Shown here: positions 1-8,590 of the stretch, one piece after another
Layout: each line of letters begins with the position of its first letter
Numbering within the stretch: position 1 is the stretch's first letter
DNA from: Nonomuraea turkmeniaca
Lineage (GTDB): Bacteria > Actinomycetota > Actinomycetes > Streptosporangiales > Streptosporangiaceae
NCBI RefSeq assembly: GCF_005889735.1
Contig: NZ_VCKY01000006.1
Span: 1-64,000, forward strand
Direction: 5' to 3'
Length of the DNA: 64,000 bases
The notes under the pieces: generated by a model
Seen by the model: only the letters and a program-made list of their open reading frames with translations
The model's database searches: none
Told to the model about the DNA's origin: nothing
Position numbers and translations under genes: made by a program

Positions 1-149
1 CAGCCCGCGGATGACCCGGCGGCGCGCCCAGCCCCACGGCTGCAACCCCCGTCCACATCCCCGGCAGACGATCTTTCCCGCCACCAGTCGCGTCTCGACC
101 CGAGCCGTGTCGGCCTCTACCGTGAGCACAGCGCCTCCGTGCGCAACGC

Positions 150-192
150 ACGGCCCTCCCGGCGACTCGGCCAAGAGAGACGGGAGGGCCGT
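150..192. terminator. 12-bp perfect stem-loop
   Basis: Bases 150-161 (ACGGCCCTCCCG) pair perfectly with 181-192 around a 19-nt loop. A Rho-independent-type hairpin without a strong T-tract is usual for high-GC actinomycetes. It probably ends transcription of a gene that lies left of the window. Confidence 0.55.
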
Positions 193-233
193 CTCCTTTC
201 CGGACATCCGCACGTTGTCGCCGCACACGAAAC

Positions 234-258
234 GAGGACAAGGCCCAACCTTGTCCTC
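234..258. terminator. 10-bp stem with 5-nt loop
   Basis: GAGGACAAGG (234-243) is the exact reverse complement of CCTTGTCCTC (249-258), with loop CCCAA. It sits 42 bases after the first hairpin, so the pair may act as a tandem or bidirectional terminator. Confidence 0.55.
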
Positions 259-615
259 TCAGGCGATACTCACCACCGTGACGCCAACACCCCAGATCGT
301 CGTCACATCAAACGTCGTCTAACAACCGTGCCGCGGCCGTGGCACGCATGCCGTAGATGAGGCTCTTATCGGATAGCCGGCTGGGCGGTGCCGGAGCGAG
401 CGGGCCGCTTGGCCCTGATACGGGACATCCCCACAGCGGTAGATGGGTGCGCTAACCCGAGGGGCACCCCAAGTGCGGGCGAGCCGCCACGCGGAGGTCT
501 TGAGCATCATTCGCCATTTCACTACAGTATGCCATTCTTCGACTACATAGCGTAATCATGGCCGGTGTGACCTGGCGTCACGCCTTTGGCTGTTCGTCAT
601 CGCGGAGGATACGCC

Positions 616-2181
616 GTGCAACGGCAACACAACCGTACATTCAAGCCCCGCCGGTCTCTCCCGGCGATCACTACTGCAGTAGTGATCGTCGGTATATGGA
701 GTCTCGTCCTGGCGCTAACCACCCCCGTGACGGCATTTGCGGAGGTCGATCCGATACCCCGCCTCGACGACCCGGCAGGGCTGTTCACCGAGGCGGAGCT
801 CACCGGCTTGGGTGATGGTCTCTCGGTGTCCGGGTACGACGCGCCCGAGGGATTCGATCCGCTCGGCGGCTATCCCGACGCCATCCCTGCGGGATCCACC
901 GCACACGCCATCTCCTACGCCGGGACACTCCAGATCACCGACCCGGTCAGCGGCCGAACCGGCCTCACCTACTGCATCGACCTCAACACCGACACCGAGA
1001 TCGGCGTGCACTACGTCATCGGCGACTGGAGCGAAGCCAACGTTCCCAACCTCGGCTACGTGGGATACATCCTCAGACGCTACTTCCCCACCACCGACGA
1101 ACCGTCGCAGGCCTCCAACGACGACACCCGGGCCGCAGCCGTCCAGGCCGCCATCTGGTTCTTCAGCGACAACCTCATCCTGGCCACCAACAGTCCCGTC
1201 CGCTCCTACGCCGAGGCCATCGTCGCAGACGCACTGGCCAACGGACCGGATACCGAGCCGGAAGAACCGGAACTAACGGTCACTCCCGAGCAAATGGCGG
1301 CTCCGGCGACCGGGGAGATCGTCGGCCCGTTCACGGTGACCGCAGACGGCCCGGCGACGATCCGGTCGCAGGGGGTCGAGGTCTTCACCGACCCCAACGG
1401 GAACAACCGGCTCGGGGACGGTGACGTGGTCCAGCCCAGTGCGAGATTGTGGGCCCGCAGCATCTCCGATGAAGACCCGCAAGGCTTCGTGCTCGAACGC
1501 GTCGTCACCGTGCTCGTGGGCACGGTCCTGCTCTACGACGGGACGAACCCCAGCCTCCAGGAGGCCCAAAAGCTCGTCCTGGCGCAACAGACCCAACTCG
1601 TGGCGCGAGCCGGCGCCACACTTGAACCGTTCGCCGCAGGCAGCCTGGAGATCGTCAAGACAATCACCGGCGAAGCGGCAGGGCGACAAGGCAGGATCGC
1701 GATCGTCGTGGACTGCCAGGCCCCGGACTCCTCCCTGAACCGCCGCTTCACCAGGGTTCTGCCCGCCGGTACCGCCCCGGGTGAGCACCGGCGGCTGATC
1801 ACCGGCATCCCAGCCGGCAGCGTATGCACAATCACCGAACGGTCCAACGGCGACAACCAGACCGTCGACGTGACCACCGTCATCGACCCGCCCACCGTCA
1901 CCGTGGAGACCTACGAAGCCCAGCAGGTGTCCATCACCGACACATACCGCTGGCACGAGACGCCGAGGCCTCCGCACGAGACCCCGAAGCCTCCGCACGA
2001 GACCCCGAAGCCTCCGCACGAGACCCCGAAGCCTCCGCACAAGTGTGACGAGGCGTCGTCAGGCCACCACCATGGCGAACAGAAGCCCGGCACAGGCGAT
2101 TGTGTGGAGTCGCCGACAGCCTCACTACGCGAGGATGACTCCTTCTTGATGATCACCAGAGATGGCGTCTACGGGTCCTGA
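616..2181 (+). CDS. Secreted thioester-domain (TQXA-like) surface protein with Pro-rich stalk
   Basis: The GTG at 616 is chosen because GGAGG lies at 604-608, seven bases upstream; a TTG at 586 has no such site. The 521-residue product starts with an Arg-rich signal peptide ending near TAFA. It then has an adhesin thioester domain: Cys about 120 in TYCIDL and Gln about 177 in AVQAAIW are the expected partners of the internal Cys-Gln thioester, which in Gram-positive adhesins bonds covalently to host or surface amines. Residues about 340-440 resemble the DUF5979/SpaA-like Ig repeats of such proteins. Next come four HETPKPP-type repeats and a tail with two Cys and a His run. There is no LPXTG motif and no terminal membrane helix, so the anchoring mode is unknown. 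Canonical TQ is VQ here. Confidence 0.8.
   Translation: MQRQHNRTFKPRRSLPAITTAVVIVGIWSLVLALTTPVTAFAEVDPIPRLDDPAGLFTEAELTGLGDGLSVSGYDAPEGFDPLGGYPDAIPAGSTAHAISYAGTLQITDPVSGRTGLTYCIDLNTDTEIGVHYVIGDWSEANVPNLGYVGYILRRYFPTTDEPSQASNDDTRAAAVQAAIWFFSDNLILATNSPVRSYAEAIVADALANGPDTEPEEPELTVTPEQMAAPATGEIVGPFTVTADGPATIRSQGVEVFTDPNGNNRLGDGDVVQPSARLWARSISDEDPQGFVLERVVTVLVGTVLLYDGTNPSLQEAQKLVLAQQTQLVARAGATLEPFAAGSLEIVKTITGEAAGRQGRIAIVVDCQAPDSSLNRRFTRVLPAGTAPGEHRRLITGIPAGSVCTITERSNGDNQTVDVTTVIDPPTVTVETYEAQQVSITDTYRWHETPRPPHETPKPPHETPKPPHETPKPPHKCDEASSGHHHGEQKPGTGDCVESPTASLREDDSFLMITRDGVYGS
1954..2037 (+). repeat. Four tandem 21-bp repeats coding HETPKPP
   Basis: Four adjacent 21-bp units (1954, 1975, 1996 and 2017) encode HETPRPP followed by three HETPKPP. 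The last three are identical at DNA level and the first differs at two bases, which suggests recent expansion by slippage. They form a stiff Pro-rich stalk near the C-terminus of the thioester protein. Confidence 0.9.
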
Positions 2182-2219
2182 CCTGACATTCCTCGACTGG
2201 AACAAGATCAGATCGCGCG

Positions 2220-2258
2220 GCTGAGCGGACGCCCCATGAACCGGGGCGTCCGCTCAGC
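2220..2258. terminator. 16-bp perfect hairpin after the thioester-protein gene
   Basis: GCTGAGCGGACGCCCC (2220-2235) pairs perfectly with 2243-2258 around a 7-nt loop. It starts 38 bases after the stop codon at 2181 and is a very strong intrinsic terminator. Confidence 0.85.
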
Positions 2259-2260
2259 TC

Positions 2261-2291
2261 GCTGGGCGCGCCACTGATCGGCGCGCCCAGC
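2261..2291. terminator. Second, 12-bp perfect hairpin
   Basis: GCTGGGCGCGCC (2261-2272) pairs with 2280-2291 around the loop ACTGATC. It begins two bases after the previous hairpin. The two form a tandem structure between the adhesin gene and the eccC remnant. Confidence 0.75.
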
Positions 2292-2371
2292 ATCTGCGGA
2301 TTGCGGCTACTGGGCGAACACCTCGGTTTCGGCGTCGTTCGCCTGCGCCAGGAGCGCGGGCCCGCGAGTAG

Positions 2372-4563
2372 GGTGCCGAGCTGAAGCCGCTGCCCACGCT
2401 CTTCGTCGTACTCGACGAGTTCAGCGAGCTGCTGTCCACCAAGCCCGAGTTCATCGAGCTGTTCGTGATGATCGGCAGGCTTGGCCGCTCGCTCGGCGTG
2501 CACCTGCTGCTGGCCTCGCAGCGCCTGGACGAGAGCAGGCTGCGCGGGCTCGACACGCACCTGTCCTACCGGATCGGCCTGCGCACGTTCTCGGCCATGG
2601 AGAGCCGTGCCGTCCTGGGCGTGGCCGACGCCTACGAGCTGCCCTCGGCACCGGGCAACGGCTACCTCAAGTTCGACACCACCGGCATGACCCGGTTCAA
2701 GGCCGCCTATGTCTCCGGTGCCTTCCAGCCGGACACCAGGCGTGTGACGGAAGATGGGCAGCCCGCGGCACGTGAGATCGTCGAGTACGGGCCACGCTAC
2801 ATCCCGCTGCCTGTCGTCGAGAAGCCGGCGGCGAAGGTGCCCGCAGAAGCGGAGGAAAAGGGGCCACAGCCGAGTCTGCTCGACATCGTGGTCAGCCGGC
2901 TACAGGGACGTGGCCCCGCCGCGCACCACATCTGGCTGCCGCCGCTGGGCAAGCCGCCGACCCTTGCCGACCTGCTTCCCCGATTGTCGGTGACCCCGGA
3001 GCTTGGGCTCTCCACGCCGGACTGGAACGGCAGGGGGCGGCTGCACGCCGTTATAGGCATCATCGACAGACCCTTCGACCAGCGCCGCGATTCATACTGG
3101 CTGAACCTGTCGGGCTCCGCCGGGCACGTCGGCATCGCCGGCGGCACGCAGAGCGGGAAGAGCACCGTGCTGCGCACTCTGATCAGCAGCATGGCGCTCA
3201 CGCACACCCCCCCGTGAGGTGCAGTTCTACTGTCTGGACTTCGGTGGCGGCACGCTGTCGGCGTTGGAGGACCTCCCGCACGTGGGTGGCGTGGCGGCCC
3301 GCCAGAACGCGGAGAAGATCCGCCGTACGGTCGCCGAGATCTCGGCCATCCTCCAGCAGCGCGAACGGGACTTCGTGCAGCATAACGTCGACTCAATTGC
3401 CACCTACCGCACACGACTGGCCGACGGCAGCATCGAAGGCGATGGCTGGGGAGATGTGTTCCTCGTCGTGGACGGCTGGCTGACGATCCGGCAGGAGCAC
3501 GAGACCCTGGAACAGGAGATCACCGACCTCGCGGCTCGCGGGCTCGGCTACGGTGTCCACGTCATCGCGACCACCAACAAGTGGTCGGAGTTCCGGCCGG
3601 GCATCCGCGACCTGTTCGGCACCAGGGTCGGGCTCAAGCTCGGCGACGCCTACGAGTCGGAGATCGGCCGCAATGCTTCAGTTGCGGTGCCCGAAGGCAC
3701 TCCGGGGCGCGGGCTCACCAAGGACGGCATGCACTTCCTGTCGGCCCTTCCTCGAATCGACGGGCTGCACGGCACCAACGACCTCGTCGACGGATGCGTG
3801 CCCTCGTGGAAAGCGTCAAGACCGCATGGCAAGGCCCCGTCGCTCCCCAGTGCGGCTGTCGCCGTCGCTGCTGCCCGCGACCGACATGCCAAGTCCGGAG
3901 CAGATCGGCAAGCACCGCATCGCGATCGGCATCGACGAGGCGACGCTCTCCCCCGTCGTGCTCGACTTCGAAGCCGACCCGCACTTCATCGTCTTCGGCG
4001 ACACCGGATGCGGCAAGTCGAACGTGCTCAAGCTGATCATGCAAGGCATCGTGGCGCGCAAGACGCCCAAGGAAGCCAGAATGGTGGTGATCGACTACCG
4101 CCGGTCCCTCCTGGACACCGCGGCCACCGAACACCGCATCGGCTACGCCGTGGCGAGTACGGCGGCGGCCGAACTGGTGCAGGAGGTACGCCACGCCCTG
4201 CTCAAGCGCCTTCCGCCCGCCGACCTCACCCCCGACCAGCTCCGCCGGCGCAACTGGTGGCAACGGTCCGATCTGTATGTCGTGGTGGACGACTACGACC
4301 TGGTGGCCACCTCGAACAACCCTCTGCAACCGCTGGCCGAGTTACTTCCGCAAGCGCGTGACATCGGCCTGCACTTGATCATGGCCCGCCAGATGGGCGG
4401 CGCCAGCCGCGCGATGTACGACCAGGCGGTGCAACGGCTCAAGGAGATGGCGAGCCCGGCACTGATCATGTCGGGCAACCGAGAGGAAGGCGTGCTGTTC
4501 GGCAAGGTCCGGCCACAGCCTCTCCCGCCCGGCCGGGGTTTTCATGTGGACAGGAAATCCGGA
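2372..4563 (+). pseudogene. eccC: eccC remnant (type VII/ESX secretion ATPase), truncated and frameshifted
   Basis: The translation matches the FtsK/SpoIIIE-like motor of type VII secretion: the first-ATPase Walker B region (FVVLDEFSEL), then MIGRLGRSLGVHLLLASQR, a second P-loop GGTQSGKST (about 3140-3166) and a third P-loop GDTGCGKSN (about 3998-4024), ending near FHVDRKSG. The N-terminal membrane part and first P-loop are absent; upstream a stop (2369-2371) interrupts degraded homologous sequence. The reading frame changes three times: an extra C in a C-run near 3206-3212, a lost base near 3793 and another near 3862. No other esx or ecc gene is nearby. Either this is a decayed stray copy, or the indels are sequencing errors in an already truncated copy. 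Confidence 0.85.
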
Positions 4564-4603
4564 GACCCGCTAAGACGGCTGAGGACGCGGTCGTCGCGGC
4601 CGG

Positions 4604-4720
4604 GACACGTTGAAGGGCCATCTCGATACCGGGTTGGGCTTCTTCACCAACATCCCCTCTCCTGGCGGGCCGGACTTCGTTCCGGGCGAGGAGAAGGTCG
4701 TCTGGACCAAGACCCCCTAA
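4604..4720 (+). other. Unidentified C-terminal coding fragment
   Basis: This frame reads DTLKGHLDTGLGFFTNIPSP and continues to end in VVWTKTP and TAA (4718-4720). Its balanced composition looks coding, unlike the surrounding frames. No start or family is visible; it is probably the tail of a gene lost by rearrangement between the eccC and IS110 remnants. Confidence 0.35.
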
Positions 4721-4739
4721 TGAGTGCTGGGAGTAAGCC

Positions 4740-4970
4740 ATCCGGCAGACTCCGTAACGGATAGTGGCGACCGGCAGGTGAGCACTCGTGATCCCTGGAC
4801 CTTGAGCCCTGCTGAAAGATCGTGCTCCTGCCGGTTGGTCGGGAGAGTTGATCGCTGCTGGGATGTCGTGCCCGCCCGCATGTGGCGTGAGCACTGCTTC
4901 ATTAGGTCGCCGATGGTTCTCCCGCGGGCTGCCGCTGACCAGCGCGAACGAAGACATCGACGGGAGGATT
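4740..4970 (+). other. Possible IS110 left-end non-coding region
   Basis: About 230 bases precede the IS110-type start codon and hold no gene. In the IS110 family the non-coding end upstream of the recombinase can encode the structured bridge RNA that guides target choice. Several short complementary patches are visible (for example around 4830-4860), but I cannot fold it reliably. The assignment rests on position only. Confidence 0.25.
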
Positions 4971-4971
4971 T

Positions 4972-5442
4972 GTGCGGCTGTTCGTGGGAGACGACTGGGC
5001 CGAAGACCATCACGATGTGGAGCTGATGGATGCCACCGGCAAGCGACTGGCCAAGGCCCGGCTGCCGGAGGGTGTGGCGGGCATGGCACGGCTGCACGCG
5101 ATGATCGCCGAGCAGCTCGGCGCGGCTGTTGAGGACGAAGAAGCTCCCGGCCAGGTGCTGATCGGCATCGAAACCGACCGGGGGCCGTGGGTGCAGGCGC
5201 TCGACCGGCTCATACGAGTGCGCAACTCCGTGACCCACGGTGGACCGGCGGCGAACAGTGCGATTGAAAGTGTCGCCCACTTCAGTGGCTGTCTCGCCGC
5301 ATGGGAAATCGAGACCCTCCTGGAGGCTTCCTTGACCGGCGACGACCTGCCTACTGCTCACCAGAAATTCCTGACCAAGCAGTCGAATCTCCTGGACACC
5401 TGGATGAAGGTTCAACACCCAGGCGATCATCTCTACCTGTAG
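4972..5442 (+). CDS. Chimeric ORF: IS110 transposase N-terminus joined to HEPN-like tail
   Basis: GTG 4972 follows GGAGG at 4963-4967. Residues 1 to about 75 (RLFVGDDWAEDHHDVEL, then VLIGIETDRGPWV) match the RuvC-like DEDD domain of IS110 recombinases: Asp in the first strand and Glu in GIETD. After WVQALDRLIR the sequence changes to a helical tail containing RNSVTHG, the R-N-x3-H signature of HEPN/ApeA-type RNases, and ends at residue 156. The rest of the IS110 recombinase, including its serine domain, is missing. The junction is in frame and has no stop, so a 156-residue product could be made. It is most likely an accidental fusion, but a toxin-like tail with a good start deserves a check. 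Confidence 0.55.
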   Translation: MRLFVGDDWAEDHHDVELMDATGKRLAKARLPEGVAGMARLHAMIAEQLGAAVEDEEAPGQVLIGIETDRGPWVQALDRLIRVRNSVTHGGPAANSAIESVAHFSGCLAAWEIETLLEASLTGDDLPTAHQKFLTKQSNLLDTWMKVQHPGDHLYL

Positions 5443-5547
5443 GGGCGTGCAACCGCCCAGCCTCGGCCACCGCCTCCACAGCCTCACTGACCGACCAGGC
5501 CCCGCCACCTCGATCGGCCTGTGACCATCACCGACCCCTGACCCGGC

Positions 5548-6490
5548 ATGTGTGGCACTGCGCGGTGTTCACCGCCTGCTATCGCGCCGAGGTCCGATAC
5601 GGGGCTACGCCGTACGGCAGCGCAGGCGCACCGGGAGCTGGTGTCGGGGTCGTGGCGGCGGCTGGTGTATGACAACCCCGACCTGAGCGGCAAGCAGATC
5701 GATCGGCACGCTTACACCTTCTGCGTGTTAGAGGCGCTGTGGGCGGCGCTGCGCAGCAAGGACGTATACGCGGTCGGCGCGGACAAGTCCGGCGATCCCC
5801 GAGCCAAACTCATCTCCGGCGCCCTGTGGAGCGTGTGCGCGCCCAGCATCTTGACCGCGCTCGGGCTGGAGGCCGACCCGGACACTCACCTGCGCAAACT
5901 CGCGGTCGACCTGGATGAGGCGTACCGCGGCCTGGCCGACGGACTGGAGGCCAACCCGGCCATCACGATCAAGGGCGGGAAGCTGAATCTGGCCAAGCTG
6001 GAAGCCGCGCCGCTGCCGCAGGCATATGAGGCGGTCCATCAGGCGGCCAAGGCGATGCTGCCGCGCATCGACTACCCCGAGCTGCTGCTGGAGGTGCACG
6101 GTCATACGGGCATGTTCGACGCCTTCGAGCACATCTCCGGGTCGACGCCACGGCGGGCGGATCTGGACATCAGCCTGGCCGCGCTGATGGTGGCTCGTTC
6201 TTGCAATGTCGGGTTGAAGCCGGTGGTCAAGCCCGGCGATCCCGCCCTGGGCCCGCATCGGCTGATCGGGGTGGAGAAGGGCTGCTTCCAGCATGAGGGG
6301 ATGGGGGCGGCGTCGGGCCGGTTGATCGCCAGGAAGGCCGACATCGATGTCGCCCGCGAGGACTGGGGCGGCGGGCTCGTGGCCTCCGCCGATGGGCTGC
6401 GGTTCGTGGTGCCGGTCCGTTCTCTGTACGGGCGGCCCAACCCGCACTACTTCGGCCAGTCCAAGCGGTCCAAGGGGGCCACCTGGCTGG
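5548..6490 (+). pseudogene. tnpA: Tn3-family transposase fragment
   Basis: The translation contains the catalytic-domain pattern of Tn3-type DDE transposases: LLEVHGHTGMFDAFEHISG, then ADLDISLAALMVARSCNVGL with PVVKPG, then WGGGLVASADGLRFVVPVRS and NPHYFG. The N-terminal half is absent and the frame ends abruptly after KGATWL, at the 3' end of the convergent reductase gene. The last catalytic Glu region is therefore missing. No terminal inverted repeats are recognised. It is an inactive remnant; an N-terminal Tn3 fragment lies at 20144-20260. Confidence 0.85.
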
Positions 6491-6508
6491 CGGTGGTGTC
6501 GGTACGGG

Positions 6509-7126
6509 TCAGGGCAGGACGCGGTAGGTCACGTGCTGAGCCGAGTCCGACGATCGCGAGTACACCTGCTCGAGGTTCAGCGGCGGGACGCCGTCGAACA
6601 GTCGCGTACCGGCGCCGAGGGTGAACGGCACGATGTGCAGCCGCATCTCGTTGATCAGGCCCGCGGCGAGGTACTGGTTGACGGTGGTCGCGCCGCCGTG
6701 GATGGAGATGTCCCCGTCGCCGGCCGCCTCGCGTGCGCGCTTCATCGCGGCCTCGATGCCGTCGGTGACGAAGTAGAACGTGGTGCCGCCGTCCATCGGC
6801 TGCGGATCACGCGGGTAGTTGGTGAGCACGAAGACCGAGCCGTGGTACGGCGGGTTGTCGCCCCACCAGCCGTTCCACTCCCGGTCCCACTCGCCACGCA
6901 CGGGACCGAACATGTTGCGGCCCATGATGAATGCCTTGGCTGTCATCATCCAGGAGATCTCGGGGTGCTTTTCCGGACCCTCGACGTACCAGGCGTGCAG
7001 CCTGTCGCCCCAGCCGTCGCCGCCGTCGTCGCCGAACGGGCGCTGTTCGCTCTGGTTGTGCCCGGCCGCGCACCCGTCGAGCGTGATCGTGAGATCGCAG
7101 GTCACCTTGCCCGTACCTGTGGTCAT
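6509..7126 (-). CDS. Dihydrofolate reductase-like (RibD C-terminal) oxidoreductase
   Basis: This 205-residue protein is full length for the RibD_C/DHFR-like family of stand-alone NADPH reductases. It opens with GKVTCDLTITLDG and has MMTAKAFIMGRNMFG, the strand VFVLTNYPRDP, and the nucleotide-binding segment DISIHGGATTVNQYL. GAGGAGG precedes ATG 7126 on the minus strand. Such proteins are cytoplasmic and common in actinomycetes, and the substrate is usually unknown. Its 3' end abuts the broken Tn3 transposase, so the insertion stopped just outside the gene. A second family member is at 62689-63234. Confidence 0.85.
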   Translation of the reverse strand: MTTGTGKVTCDLTITLDGCAAGHNQSEQRPFGDDGGDGWGDRLHAWYVEGPEKHPEISWMMTAKAFIMGRNMFGPVRGEWDREWNGWWGDNPPYHGSVFVLTNYPRDPQPMDGGTTFYFVTDGIEAAMKRAREAAGDGDISIHGGATTVNQYLAAGLINEMRLHIVPFTLGAGTRLFDGVPPLNLEQVYSRSSDSAQHVTYRVLP

Positions 7127-7487
7127 TGCCCCAGTCCTCCTCGTGACGATCTGTCTGGTATCAGCATGGAGGCAGACGAGGCATGACGTCTAATGCCAAA
7201 CTGGCGGCTATAGCATTGATATTCTTGATGAATGCTCAATCTGGTCCACCTCAAGGTCCTTCGGGGCTGAGGAGCAGCGGTACAGCCATTATCGGTGAGA
7301 TTGATCTTGGCGGTCGCGATGCCCGCCAGTGGGTGGCATCTGCCCCGAACGAGACATCTTTCCGAGATCAGGCCTTCTTGATGGGGGTCGTCGCGTGCTG
7401 TCCTGAGCGGAGCCCGGTGTCGGAGCTGTACTTGGCGCGGCTTTACGGCGAGGACTTCCTTCTCCTGGTCGAGGGGGCACGGGCGGG
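7127..7487. other. Gap with a possible LysR start remnant
   Basis: No intact gene. ATG 7232 begins MLNLVHLKVLR and then stops; this resembles the first residues of LysR regulators, as if a divergent regulator next to the reductase gene had been deleted. The sequence just before it is AT-rich, as a divergent promoter would be. The rest has no recognisable coding pattern. Confidence 0.3.
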
Positions 7488-8048
7488 ATGGGTGCACGCC
7501 GCACCCGGCGGCGCGTGCCCGGCCGCACCGACGTCATCGTGCGCAGCCGCTGCGTCGGCTGGCTCCAGCGCGACGATCGCGGCTGTGACGTCGCCTGCAC
7601 GATCGACGGCCTGGTGCCCGGATCGGCCAGCACCAACCGCGTGCAGGCCGTGACCGCGCTGCTGGCCGCGCTGGTCGCACCCGCGCCCCTGCGCGATCTC
7701 GGGCCCGAGGCCCGCACGCCCCGCAGGCCGCGCGCTCGCTCGCCGCGCGAGCGGCCGATCAGTCCCTTCACCCCGGCGCAGCTGGCCGCCGCCGCGCTCG
7801 CCGACAACCTGCCGCGCCTGCCTGATGGCTCCTACCGCGTGCACATCCACGACGGCTTCGACGACACCGAGCTCGGGCGTGTCTATCGCTCCGGCCGCCG
7901 CTGGCAGGCCCTCGCTCCCGACGGGCGCGTCGTCGTGCACCGCGCCGCCACCCGCACCGAGGCCGTCGACCAGTTGCTCGCCACTCCCGGCCCGCTCTTC
8001 GGCGACCCCGCCGATACGATCCTCCACGACCCTCTGAACCCGGGCTAA
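7488..8048 (+). CDS. Hypothetical protein, mobile-element context
   Basis: I do not recognise this 186-residue protein. It has an Arg-rich middle (about residues 75-90) followed by a more structured C-terminal half (DNLPRLPDGSYRVHIHDGF and GRVYRSGRRWQALAPDGRVV) that reads as a small alpha/beta domain. GAGGGGG lies 10 bases before ATG 7488; GTG 7515 is an alternative start. It lies among transposon remnants and upstream of another small unknown gene, so it may be cargo of an integrated element. Confidence 0.5.
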   Translation: MGARRTRRRVPGRTDVIVRSRCVGWLQRDDRGCDVACTIDGLVPGSASTNRVQAVTALLAALVAPAPLRDLGPEARTPRRPRARSPRERPISPFTPAQLAAAALADNLPRLPDGSYRVHIHDGFDDTELGRVYRSGRRWQALAPDGRVVVHRAATRTEAVDQLLATPGPLFGDPADTILHDPLNPG

Positions 8049-8083
8049 AGGCCGACGTCAACGAGCACACAGCGACGTCGGAA

Positions 8084-8111
8084 TTATGACTATTTGTCCG
8101 ATTTGTATAGT
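8084..8111 (+). promoter_or_regulatory. Leaderless promoter for the 8118 gene
   Basis: TATAGT at 8106-8111 is a near-consensus -10 box with TTATGA at 8084-8089 as a weak -35 (16-bp spacer). The expected start site coincides with GTG 8118, so the transcript would be leaderless. Confidence 0.45.
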
Positions 8112-8117
8112 TCTGGG

Positions 8118-8324
8118 GTGGCGAGCATCTGGCGGGGACCCCGCGGTGTCGAAGTCCAGATCATCGTGCTCGACACCACCCCACTGTTCAAGGTCACTCA
8201 AGTGCTGAACGGCCGCAGGTACTTCCTCGCCTACAGCGCCAGCATCGACGGCCTTCGCCAGCACGTCGACCTTGCTGACCTCGTTGAGGTCATTGCGCTA
8301 CCCGTCGGCCGCGGCACGCCGTAG
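8118..8324 (+). CDS. Small conserved-looking hypothetical protein
   Basis: GTG 8118 is preferred over TTG 8094 because a good -10 box ends seven bases before it. The 68-residue product begins MASIWRGPRGVEVQIIVLD and ends DLADLVEVIALPVGRGTP. It is a compact beta-rich protein with no signal peptide or known motif. I recall small actinobacterial proteins with the pattern IW-GPRGV and HVDLADLVEV of unknown role, often near mobile DNA, but cannot confirm this. Confidence 0.55.
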   Translation: MASIWRGPRGVEVQIIVLDTTPLFKVTQVLNGRRYFLAYSASIDGLRQHVDLADLVEVIALPVGRGTP

Positions 8325-8489
8325 CGTCATCCAAGCACTGTGCCGATTGTCCACCGTCGCCCACCAGGCGTGTCGATTAATCTCCTCAGCCGGCCGGCGC
8401 AATTCGTCCAGCGCGGCCGCCCGCTCAACGCGCTGATCATCATCAGGTCGGCCTCGCCGGCGACGACAGCTTGAGTGACCGCGGACACC

Positions 8490-8525
8490 GCCGCCGGGCA
8501 CGTCCCTCGGGACGTGCCCGGCGGC
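8490..8525. terminator. 17-bp perfect hairpin
   Basis: Bases 8490-8506 are the reverse complement of 8509-8525 (a CTCG tetraloop in practice). It lies 66 bases past the 3' end of the minus-strand NmrA-like gene and should terminate it. Confidence 0.8.
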
Positions 8526-8590
8526 CGGCAGGTGCCGCCTATCCGTCAGGTCGACGCCGTTCCGAAGGCGGCGGTGTGGTCGGCGACCCA

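Larger units (their letters stand above)
1..615. other. Non-coding left edge with two hairpins
   Basis: I see no convincing protein in the first 615 bases. The short open frames at 11-360 and 319-522 are rich in Arg, Pro and Ser, and lack a family pattern or ribosome-binding site. The stretch contains two strong inverted repeats (150-192 and 234-258). Bases 480-560 are relatively AT-rich and probably carry the promoter of the gene that starts at 616, although no clear -35/-10 pair stands out. Confidence 0.5.

Noticed and set aside
1954-2037. Possible CRISPR-like array
   Set aside because: The 21-bp units are contiguous without spacers and in frame; they are coding repeats.
4604-4720. A new small gene
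   Set aside because: Listed only as a fragment, since no start codon with ribosome-binding site lies upstream.
8298-8470. Minus-strand peptide ending HAWWATVDNRHSAWMTLRRA
   Set aside because: Lacks a start with ribosome-binding site and overlaps the end of the small plus-strand gene; too little to call.
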